A DNA stretch of 36,413 nucleotides, from positions 1-36,413 of the forward strand of contig JAFTWZ010000041.1 in NCBI GenBank assembly GCA_017465055.1, in the 5' to 3' direction. The stretch is from Alistipes sp. (GTDB lineage: Bacteria; Bacteroidota; Bacteroidia; Bacteroidales; Rikenellaceae). Position 1 is the stretch's first letter. The number at the start of each line of letters is the position of its first letter. A program made the translations under genes and the position numbers. The notes under the pieces were generated by a model. It had not been told where the DNA came from. It worked only from the letters and a program-made list of their open reading frames with translations, and did no database searches. Positions 7,571-13,756 of this stretch are shown here, piece after piece.

Positions 7571-8461
7571 CTACCTACCAAAAACGCCACGCGAGATACC
7601 CCGACGCATCTTTATGAGGTAGCGCGTCTGCTCGGGCCTATGCACCAGGCCTAAGAGCAACGTGGCCACCCACTTAGCCACCTCAAACATATAGAGCCTC
7701 AACACTCGCCCACTGACCTCAGCTCTGCGGCGCTGGCTGACACCCGTATTATAGCTCAGCCTATCGAAGTAGTCTTCCGTGAGCTTCGACTCGGGGATGA
7801 TATGATACATCACCGCCCGTGGCTGGTAGTAGCAGGTCATACCACACCTCTCGGCCCTCTCAAAGAGGTCGCTCTCCTCGCCACCGATAAGTCTTTTTCC
7901 CGTGCGTCCCAATTCCGTGTTGAAGAGGCCTACGTGGTCGAAGACCTCGCGCCTAAAGGCCATATTGCCACCGCCAGGTATCCGCCCCTTAGGGAAGCGG
8001 CGCACGTTCGGGCCGAAGTCCATAGGGTTGGCTATGGGCTGCTCAACGTAGCGCGACATCCAGCTGGGCCTACCCGAGGGGTACTCGGCGATAATCTTTC
8101 CACCTGCCGACATTGCCTCGCTACAGCAATCAAACAGGTCGATATAAGCCTCAACAAACTCCTCGACAATGCGCTCGTCGTCGTCGATAAAGGCCAATAT
8201 CTCGCCCTCGGCGGCTACGATGCCCGCATTGCGTGCGTGCGACAGTCCCTGCTTTGGCTCGAAGAGGTAGCGCACGCATAACTGCCTATGGGCCGAGGCA
8301 AACTCCTCGACACGTTGACGCGTATCATCTTGCGAGTTGTTATCTACGACGATACACTCCCACTGCAACGGCTCGGCGCTCTGCGTCGCTACGGAGCGTA
8401 GCGTAACCATCAGCTGCTCGGAGCGGTTATAGGTGGCAATTATCAGCGACAGACGTCTCAT
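7571..8461 (-). CDS. Family 2 glycosyltransferase (GT-A fold), 296 aa
   Basis: Classic GT2 features: N-terminal nucleotide-binding strand LSLIIATYNR (4-13), VVDNNSQDDT (38-47), the EPKQGLSHARNAG segment (68-80), the metal/nucleotide-binding FIDDDE (91-96), and GGGNMAFRREVF followed by a GGEESDL acceptor/catalytic region. A hydrophobic stretch near residue 265 (VATLLLGLVH) may associate with the membrane. Length fits a single-domain GT2 that moves one sugar onto a lipid-linked or cell-surface acceptor. Its ATG overlaps the stop of the upstream lipoprotein gene (ATGA at 8461-8458), so translation is probably coupled. The company is odd: no other glycan-biosynthesis gene is near, only lipoprotein genes. 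Donor and acceptor cannot be read from the sequence. Confidence 0.88.
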   Translation of the reverse strand: MRRLSLIIATYNRSEQLMVTLRSVATQSAEPLQWECIVVDNNSQDDTRQRVEEFASAHRQLCVRYLFEPKQGLSHARNAGIVAAEGEILAFIDDDERIVEEFVEAYIDLFDCCSEAMSAGGKIIAEYPSGRPSWMSRYVEQPIANPMDFGPNVRRFPKGRIPGGGNMAFRREVFDHVGLFNTELGRTGKRLIGGEESDLFERAERCGMTCYYQPRAVMYHIIPESKLTEDYFDRLSYNTGVSQRRRAEVSGRVLRLYMFEVAKWVATLLLGLVHRPEQTRYLIKMRRGISRGVFGR

Positions 8462-9729
8462 CTCTGCATCGTTAGTCCAAACGTCGGAATCTCATCCTCG
8501 GCCGAAAGAGCATATAACTCCCCGCCGATTTCTGTCATAAAGAACATCTGCACAAAGCGTGGATAATCGACCATATCGGCGCCATAGCTTACCAACTGGC
8601 GAGCACCATCCTCGTGCACCCTGCCCGAGGCTATATAGTAGTAACCCTCGGAGTTGTCGTAGTAATATCCCTCAGCGTCGCCAGCAAAGAGATAGATATC
8701 GGCTTTGCCATATTGCTCACCGAGGTAGAAATCCTCGGCTACAAGCTGCGAAAGTATAAGCACCGAATCATCCTCCGAGCTATACTCAAGTTCTATCCTA
8801 AGGTCGTCAAACCCCTCCCAGCCAGTCAAATATAAAGAGTGGTTGGCACTATGCTCCTCGATATTAATCGTATGCGCAACGCCATTTGCACCCTCTATGC
8901 TCCACTCTCCAAGCCAGGCCGTATACTCCTCCGATGGTGCCTGAGCCTTGACCTCAAATGGCGAGCTCACGGCATATAGACCACTTAGCTCACCCGAGGG
9001 GCGAAAACCTATAGCCAAAGCCCTATAACTGCCTGGCACAAGGTCGAAGTGCTCTACATTCGAGCCCAAATATAGCATATCGACAAACTTATGCGAGGTG
9101 CCATTTTCAACGTTGTACTCCTCAAGATATGCCTCCATCTGCTCGCGTAGCGCCTCGGCATAGTGAGCCAGCGTCGCTACGTCGTACTCCTCGGCCGATA
9201 CTACCGCGAGGGCGTAGGGGTTATCATCCTTGCTCTCGACCTCTACTACGTGGTCGTAGCTTACGCCATCTACCCTACCAGCGCCCCTATATTTCACCAC
9301 CCAATTCCTATTTTCAATTAAGGAGTCGAAGGTTGTAAATGCCACATCCTGCAGCGTACCGTATAGCTGACCCTTAGGCGTGAGACCTACAGCTATATAA
9401 CGATACCCCTTATTAGGCGTCAGTCCATCGAATGTGGCGATATACTCCTGCTCGCGGTGTAGGTCATCTATATCTATGCCTTCGTTAAGTCGTTCGTTGA
9501 CGAGCGTCATTGCTGGCGTCGTGGGATCATCGGTAAGCATCCCATACCAGGTATTATCGCTACTACAGGTGTGAGCTACCTTTATGCGCACAGATGTCGC
9601 CGTTACGGCGCTTATCTCAACCTTAAGGTCGAGCGCCCTATCTATATTGTTGTTTATGCGACTATCTTCGTTGCAGGCTGCAAATGTAGCTACCAGCAGT
9701 AGTAATAGAAATTTGAAAAGTCGTGTCAT
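8458..9729 (-). CDS. Fn3-like surface lipoprotein (423 aa)
   Basis: The signal MTRLFKFLLLLLVATFAAC gives Cys19, then NEDSR. Residues about 35-135 look like a fibronectin type III or similar beta sandwich (VEISAVTATSVRIKV, then a Y.Y.AVGL strand and a TF.T close), a common arrangement in Bacteroidetes surface lipoproteins. A second region (about 140-270) ends in SSPFEVKAQ. A C-terminal ~150-residue part starts at WLGEWSIEG and is rich in YYYD and SEGYYY, like a lipocalin-type barrel. First gene of the operon with the glycosyltransferase (4-bp ATGA overlap) and the two-BACON lipoprotein. A strong promoter lies about 230 bp upstream. No specific function recognised. Confidence 0.82.
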   Translation of the reverse strand: MTRLFKFLLLLLVATFAACNEDSRINNNIDRALDLKVEISAVTATSVRIKVAHTCSSDNTWYGMLTDDPTTPAMTLVNERLNEGIDIDDLHREQEYIATFDGLTPNKGYRYIAVGLTPKGQLYGTLQDVAFTTFDSLIENRNWVVKYRGAGRVDGVSYDHVVEVESKDDNPYALAVVSAEEYDVATLAHYAEALREQMEAYLEEYNVENGTSHKFVDMLYLGSNVEHFDLVPGSYRALAIGFRPSGELSGLYAVSSPFEVKAQAPSEEYTAWLGEWSIEGANGVAHTINIEEHSANHSLYLTGWEGFDDLRIELEYSSEDDSVLILSQLVAEDFYLGEQYGKADIYLFAGDAEGYYYDNSEGYYYIASGRVHEDGARQLVSYGADMVDYPRFVQMFFMTEIGGELYALSAEDEIPTFGLTMQR

Positions 9730-9920
9730 ATCTACCTGATATTTACTCTCTGAAGTTGTTTGAATTTATTTGCAAAATTATTTTATAGCTGTTTTGTGGC
9801 TATACTTTCGACCGATTGGAGATGCATAGTGGCTCTTACGTAACGAGAATCAGACGAAAATAGAGTCGTAAACAACATAAAAGAACAAGATAAATAAATT
9901 TCAAATCACTTCTAACTATC

Positions 9921-9939
9921 GTCGGTCTACCGTACCGAC
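9921..9939 (-). promoter_or_regulatory. Stem-loop near the start of a long 5' leader
   Basis: GTCGGT (9921-9926) and ACCGAC (9934-9939) form a perfect 6-bp stem with a 7-nt loop. It lies about 10-20 nt after the start site predicted from the promoter at 9957-9988, at the head of a leader of about 220 nt. It could protect the mRNA 5' end or bind a regulator; that role is inference. Confidence 0.45.
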
Positions 9940-9956
9940 CATATATAATACATAAA

Positions 9957-9988
9957 CAAAGATATGGATAATTTTTTAATTCTACAAA
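9957..9988 (-). promoter_or_regulatory. Strong Bacteroidetes promoter for the lipoprotein/glycosyltransferase operon
   Basis: On the minus strand TTTG (9988-9985), a 20-bp spacer and TATCTTTG (9964-9957) match the consensus well. It points at the gene starting at 9729. A weaker TAATTTTG at 9780-9773 could be a second, proximal promoter. Confidence 0.6.
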
Positions 9989-10112
9989 AACTATCGCGAG
10001 AAAAGAGAAAAGAGAGATCTATCGGGAGCCCTGACAGTGAGAATATAAACTTACTACCCCTGATACTCTTCGCTAACGCTCGGGATGACAACATTGTGTT
10101 ACGGTAAGTTTT

Positions 10113-10511
10113 GGATCAGGAGATAATTCTGGTGGAGTAATTAATAACATAGTACGTCATCGCGAAGAATTGCATCTAATTGCGGCTCAGTCTGAAATTC
10201 TGTTGGAGTAATAAATGATATCAATACGTCATCGCGAAGAATTGCATCAACGAGCAGTAGTGATACCCACTTGGGTCTATGCAATTCTGTGGCGATCTTC
10301 CTTTGTTTATACTTCTGTACTGATACGTAAGAGTTGCAATCACACTCCACACCGCACGTCACATAGGACTATCAATCACGCTCCGCACGGCACACACGAC
10401 TATCAATCTCACTCCGCACGGCTATATAAACAGCGGAAGACCCCCACGTCGGAGCATAGTGGCGTTATCACACTCCGCACACTCATACTTGCTCCTCCTC
10501 GGGGTGACGAT
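10113..10511 (+). repeat. Dispersed intergenic element, long copy (399 bp)
   Basis: The segment from GGATCA at 10113 to GACGAT at 10511 is homologous, in opposite orientation, to 35926-36208. The long copy equals the short one plus two insertions: a 71-bp tandem duplication of the left end (10125-10195 against 10196 onward) and a 45-bp expansion of a ~31-bp CACTCCGCAC-type tandem repeat near 10345-10430. Internal arms AGAATTGCAT (10239-10248) and ATGCAATTCT form a stem-loop. No transposase is present and the open frames look incidental. Probably a non-autonomous dispersed repeat. Confidence 0.8.
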
Positions 10512-10630
10512 ATTTATATCTCGTTTAGCTACTATTTTTCCCTGATTTTTTTCAATCCCCACTGGAATTTACGACTGAGCCCGGTGTTTGGCCTTATGGA
10601 TACAGCTCCGCTGAAAGGGTAGTTGAAGGG

Positions 10631-10696
10631 TAGTTCGCAGGCAGAGCCTGCTAAAGGGTCATAGAGAGGGTCGTTCGCGCCTAAAGGCGCTAAAGG
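10631..10696. repeat. Two palindromic-core units in inverted orientation
   Basis: Units at 10631-10659 and 10672-10696 read TTCGC-[palindrome]-GCTAAAGGG. The cores are GCAGGC-AGA-GCCTGC and GCGCC-TAAA-GGCGC. They are reverse complements of units in the array at 10897-10979: the first matches 25 bp exactly, the second differs only in its loop. Confidence 0.75.
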
Positions 10697-10703
10697 GAGT
10701 TTA

Positions 10704-10805
10704 GAGACAACAGAGACGAGAGGGACGAAAGAGACAACAACGAAGTCGGGTATCATCTTTCTCTGCGTCTCTGCTGTCTCTGTTGTCTCTGCTGTCTCTG
10801 TTGTC
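10704..10805. repeat. GA-rich / CT-rich foldback
   Basis: A purine-rich arm (10704-10742, GAGACAACAGAGACGAGAGG and following) faces a pyrimidine-rich arm (10757-10805) built of repeated GTCTCTG(C/T)T units. The two are imperfect reverse complements separated by about 14 bp and could fold into a long hairpin. The pyrimidine arm is a ~18-bp tandem repeat. Confidence 0.7.
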
Positions 10806-10845
10806 GGAACTCATCAGAACCCATCGTAACTCATTGTAACCTACT
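10806..10845. repeat. 10-bp-period repeat (RRAACYCATN), copy set 1
   Basis: Four 10-bp units starting GGAACTCATC share the core AAC(T/C)CAT with T and C alternating. The same period, core and alternation occur at 24551-24594. Confidence 0.7.
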
Positions 10846-10896
10846 TACGCTCCAGCAACAACGCTCCGACCGCACTAACCTTACTACTCCCTTCGC

Positions 10897-10979
10897 TACT
10901 CTTTAGCTCGCATCAGCGAGCGAGCTACCCTTTAGCAGGCTCTGCCTGCGAGCTACCCTTTAGCGCCGCAGGCGCGAAC
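10897..10979. repeat. Tandem array of three ~28-bp units with variable palindromic cores
   Basis: Units at 10897-10925, 10926-10953 and 10954-10979 keep the flanks TAC(T/C)CTTTAGC and GCGA(G/A)C, while the core changes: CTCGC-ATCA-GCGAG, AGGC-TCT-GCCT, GCC-GCA-GGC. Each core stays self-complementary although its sequence differs. The array ends directly against a solo MITE-type end at 10979. Confidence 0.75.
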
Positions 10980-10994
10980 TTTTTATTCAGCCTC
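10979..10994. repeat. Solo end of the MITE-like repeat
   Basis: CTTTTTATTCAGCCTC here is identical to the right terminal inverted repeat of the element at 15212-15331, but no partner end or body is present. Confidence 0.65.
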
Positions 10995-11030
10995 GCTTAC
11001 TCATAACATAATGCGCCCTTATCACACAAA

Positions 11031-11060
11031 ACAAAAAAAACCACTCAATTACTTGAGTGG
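11031..11060 (-). terminator. Rho-independent terminator of tRNA-Val
   Basis: Perfect 8-bp stem CCACTCAA/TTGAGTGG with a 4-nt loop (11041-11060), followed on the minus strand by a run of nine T. It starts 10 bp past the tRNA 3' end. Confidence 0.9.
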
Positions 11061-11070
11061 CTTATGGTAG

Positions 11071-11145
11071 TGGGAGCAAAGGGATTCGAACCCCTGACCC
11101 TCTGCTTGTAAGGCAGATGCTCTGAACCAGCTGAGCTATGCTCCC
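11071..11145 (-). tRNA. tRNA-Val (anticodon UAC)
   Basis: Full cloverleaf on the minus strand: acceptor GGGAGCA/TGCTCCC, D arm GCTC..GAGC, anticodon stem TCTGC/GCAGA with loop CTTACAA (anticodon TAC, reads GUN valine codons), T loop TTCGAAT, discriminator A. CCA is not encoded. It has its own promoter and terminator. Confidence 0.96.
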
Positions 11146-11166
11146 GTTTGTTAAGGCTTGGGACTG

Positions 11167-11197
11167 CAAAGGTAAGCATTATTTTTTAATCTGCAAA
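11167..11197 (-). promoter_or_regulatory. Promoter of tRNA-Val
   Basis: TTTG (11197-11194), 19-bp spacer, TACCTTTG (11174-11167) on the minus strand. The -7 box lies about 22 bp upstream of the tRNA. Confidence 0.75.
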
Positions 11198-11357
11198 TTT
11201 TTCGATAAGTTTTTTTAAGAGTCTTGACATCTTTTCAGAAGCTCGACCGCGAATTTCTGCTTATCGGCGGCGCGACATTTTCCTCCACCTCCTATGGCCT
11301 TAGCCACTGCAGCTTATCGTTTGCTACCTCTTTCTTTGTGCATTCCCAGCACTTGTG

Positions 11358-11431
11358 CGCCTGAACAAGGACTTGAACCTAGGACCCCATGATTAACAGT
11401 CATGTGCTCTAACCAACTGAGCTATTCAGGC
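11358..11431 (-). tRNA. tRNA-Asn (anticodon GUU)
   Basis: Minus-strand cloverleaf: acceptor GCCTGAA/TTCAGGC, D arm GCTC..GAGC, anticodon stem CATGA/TCATG with loop CTGTTAA (anticodon GTT), T loop TTCAAGT, discriminator G. The T stem (CTAGG/CCTTG) carries one T.T mismatch. CCA is not encoded. Confidence 0.95.
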
Positions 11432-11464
11432 ATTGTAAAGAACCGTTATCTTTCGATTGCGGTG

Positions 11465-11495
11465 CAAAGGTACTACATTTTTTTTATTCTCCAAA
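11465..11495 (-). promoter_or_regulatory. Promoter of tRNA-Asn
   Basis: TTTG (11495-11492), 19-bp spacer, TACCTTTG (11472-11465) on the minus strand, about 34 bp upstream of the tRNA. Same boxes and spacing as the tRNA-Val promoter. Confidence 0.75.
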
Positions 11496-11673
11496 CTTTT
11501 TCGCAAAAAAATTCAAAAAAAATATCACTTTTTTTTCATTCCACCCAACACTCCTCTATTTCATCCACTGGGCTCTTAAGGCCTAACATCTTGTAAATCA
11601 GAAAACAATACAACATTGGCACTATGTAATATATTTTTTCGCTATCAGCGGCATTATATTAGATAAATTGCGT

Positions 11674-11681
11674 TAAATTTG
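11674..11681 (+). promoter_or_regulatory. -7 box very close to the DUF1573 gene start
   Basis: TAAATTTG matches TAnnTTTG but ends only 4 bp before the ATG at 11686, so the transcript would begin at or just past that ATG. Either the mRNA is leaderless or translation starts at the ATG at 11707. Confidence 0.4.
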
Positions 11682-11685
11682 TGCT

Positions 11686-12828
11686 ATGAAACATCTATAT
11701 ATAAATATGTGCGCAACTATTATCGTGCTAATGTCGCTACTAAGCACCTCTAATATCGTCGCACAGGAGTTTAGCAAGGACTATACAGGAGCACTGCACT
11801 TCGAGTCGCTATCTATCGATTATGGCACTATACGCGAGGATGGGGGCAGCGTGATACGCACCGTAAAGGGTGAGAACCGAGGTAGTGAGGATATCCTCAT
11901 CAGCGAGATAGTAGCAACGTGCGGATGCACTACCGTAGATTTTAAACCCTGCACGCTCTCGCCAGGCGAAAGTGCGAGTTTTGCCGTACGCTACGACCCT
12001 ATGAATCGTCCCGGACGCATCGATAAATATATATATGTTCATCTATCAAGTCCTGAGGAGTGGATAGGGCTGCAAATGACGGGCTATGTAGTGGAGCGCG
12101 AGCGCAGCATCGAGGAGCTATACCCGTTCGATATGGGTTGCGGCCTGCGACTAAGGAGCAACTTCCACGCCTTTGGCTACCTAGAGGCGGGTGGCAAGAT
12201 AAGCGAGAGCGTAGGCTATATAAATACATCGAGCAGGGATATCGACCTTACGATGGATAAGAGTGGTTTATCTCCCCATCTACAAATCACGCTACCGAAG
12301 AGTGTAGCAGCAGGCGAAAGAGGCGATATCATCATAGGTTATACGTCGACCGAGGAGGAGAATATCTACGGCACCATAGTCGACAACATCACTATATATA
12401 TTAATGGCACGCCCGCGCGCTACAAGCTCACTACACAGGTCATTGCGGTAGATAATTTTGCTCTCACCGACGATATTTCCGCTCCAAAGGCGGCTATTTC
12501 AAAAAATATTATTAAATTTGGGGAGGTAAATTGTGCCAACGCTATCTGCGAAGCTGAGATTGCGGTGCAAAACGCTGGTCAGGCTCCACTCATCATACGC
12601 CGCATAGAGACTACGACTGAGGCTCTTAAGTGCAGCATCGAGGGTGCGACAAGTGGTGACGGTGTATCAATAGACGAAGCTGCAAGCGTAAAGCTAAAGA
12701 TAAGGCTCGACACGAAGTACTACGCCGACAATGACGACATAATCACCGAGCGCGTGCGCATAATTACCAACGACCCTATGCGACCTATGCAGTCGATAAA
12801 GGTGACGGCGATTCCTATGTGGCAATAG
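11686..12828 (+). CDS. Secreted DUF1573-family protein (380 aa)
   Basis: A signal peptide (about 1-26, ending NIVAQ) is followed by a DUF1573 domain (about 40-140). The family's hallmark is visible: the DYG.I...G....T....N.G...L.I..I..TCGCTTVDF block, then PGE...V.YDP.NRPGRIDK.I.V. The second half (about 145-378) has two further Ig/ASH-like sandwiches, the last with IKFGEVN..N and ITNDPMRP, so it looks like three related domains. DUF1573 proteins are common periplasmic or envelope proteins in Bacteroidetes with no assigned reaction. First of three plus-strand genes, but 64 bp separate it from the oxidoreductase genes. If the start is at 11707 the signal peptide loses its basic N-region, so 11686 is preferred. 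Confidence 0.85.
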   Translation: MKHLYINMCATIIVLMSLLSTSNIVAQEFSKDYTGALHFESLSIDYGTIREDGGSVIRTVKGENRGSEDILISEIVATCGCTTVDFKPCTLSPGESASFAVRYDPMNRPGRIDKYIYVHLSSPEEWIGLQMTGYVVERERSIEELYPFDMGCGLRLRSNFHAFGYLEAGGKISESVGYINTSSRDIDLTMDKSGLSPHLQITLPKSVAAGERGDIIIGYTSTEEENIYGTIVDNITIYINGTPARYKLTTQVIAVDNFALTDDISAPKAAISKNIIKFGEVNCANAICEAEIAVQNAGQAPLIIRRIETTTEALKCSIEGATSGDGVSIDEAASVKLKIRLDTKYYADNDDIITERVRIITNDPMRPMQSIKVTAIPMWQ

Positions 12829-12892
12829 GGATTAGCATTACAGCGAAGAGATACAACGATACAAACTAAGAGATTAACCTAATACTTACACG

Positions 12893-13756
12893 ATGTTTAA
12901 GATTGTAGAAAAACGCAAGCTCACCGACAACATCTACGAGATGAAGATTGCCGCTGAGCGTGTTGCACGCGCTGCCCTACCAGGACAGTTCGTCATTGTA
13001 CGTGCCGACGAGGGTAGCGAGCGCATACCCTTGACCATTGCCGACTACGACGTCGAGGCTGGCACGGTAACCATAGTGACACAGACCATTGGTCACTCAA
13101 CAAAGAAGATATGCTCACTCGAGGAGGGCGAGTCGCTCGCTGACTTCGCAGGCCCTTTGGGTCGCCCATCAGAGTTTGTTCATATGCCCGTCGAGGAGCT
13201 TCGCAAGCGTAAGTACCTCTTCATCGCCGGAGGTGTAGGCACTGCACCAGTATACCCACAGGTTAAGTGGCTCAAGCAGCAGGGTGTAGAGTGCGACGTA
13301 ATCATCGGCGCTAAGAGCTCGAATATGCTCATCTACATCGACAAGATGGAGAAGGTGGGCAACGTACACATCGCCACCGACGATGGCACGGCAGGGTATA
13401 AAGGTATGGTCACAGGACTGGCTGCTGAGCTTATCGAAAAGGAGCAGCGCACCTACGACGAGTGCATCAGTATAGGCCCTATGATTATGATGAAATTCGT
13501 ATGCTTGGCAACGGCTAAGTGGAACCTCAAGACCACCGTATCGCTCAACGCCTTGATGGTCGACGGCACGGGTATGTGCGGAGCTTGCCGCGTGAGCGTA
13601 GGAGGCAAGACGCTCTTTACGTGTGTCGATGGTCCCGAGTTCGATGGCCATCAGGTCGACTTCGACGAGGCTATGCGCCGTCAGGCTATGTACAAGAACC
13701 AGGAGAGATTAGACAACGACAACCGCGAACATAAATGTAAATGCTATGGCGAATAA
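12893..13756 (+). CDS. nfnA: Small FAD/[2Fe-2S] subunit of NfnAB/SudBA-type NAD(P)H oxidoreductase (287 aa)
   Basis: Ferredoxin-reductase-like subunit, also named sulfide dehydrogenase beta or dihydroorotate dehydrogenase electron-transfer-like. The N-terminal FAD barrel has RIPLT (44-48); the NAD-binding domain has GGVGTAP (113-119). The C-terminal iron-sulfur region has DGTGMCGAC with Cys229, Cys232 and Cys244, plus Asp224 as a possible fourth ligand; the family is known to use one Asp and three Cys. In characterised NfnAB this subunit binds NAD(H), and the complex couples ferredoxin and NADH oxidation to NADP+ reduction by electron bifurcation. The ATG of the large subunit lies inside this gene (11-bp overlap), so the two are coupled. 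Whether it works as NfnAB, sulfide dehydrogenase or a glutamate-synthase-like reductase cannot be settled from sequence. Confidence 0.88.
   Translation: MFKIVEKRKLTDNIYEMKIAAERVARAALPGQFVIVRADEGSERIPLTIADYDVEAGTVTIVTQTIGHSTKKICSLEEGESLADFAGPLGRPSEFVHMPVEELRKRKYLFIAGGVGTAPVYPQVKWLKQQGVECDVIIGAKSSNMLIYIDKMEKVGNVHIATDDGTAGYKGMVTGLAAELIEKEQRTYDECISIGPMIMMKFVCLATAKWNLKTTVSLNALMVDGTGMCGACRVSVGGKTLFTCVDGPEFDGHQVDFDEAMRRQAMYKNQERLDNDNREHKCKCYGE

Noticed and set aside
10215-10622. Open frame of 135 codons in the dispersed element as a gene
   Set aside because: It consists of repeat DNA, its second copy shows mostly replacement changes, and its composition (many H, T, R, S) is not protein-like. Treated as a non-coding repeat.
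10897-10979. CRISPR-like array
   Set aside because: Units are tandem without unique spacers, only three long, and their cores are palindromic. No cas gene is near.
11198-11357. Extra RNA gene between the two tRNAs
   Set aside because: No cloverleaf or other recognisable RNA was found; only the promoter of tRNA-Val and a weak GTGC/GCAC hairpin after tRNA-Asn.
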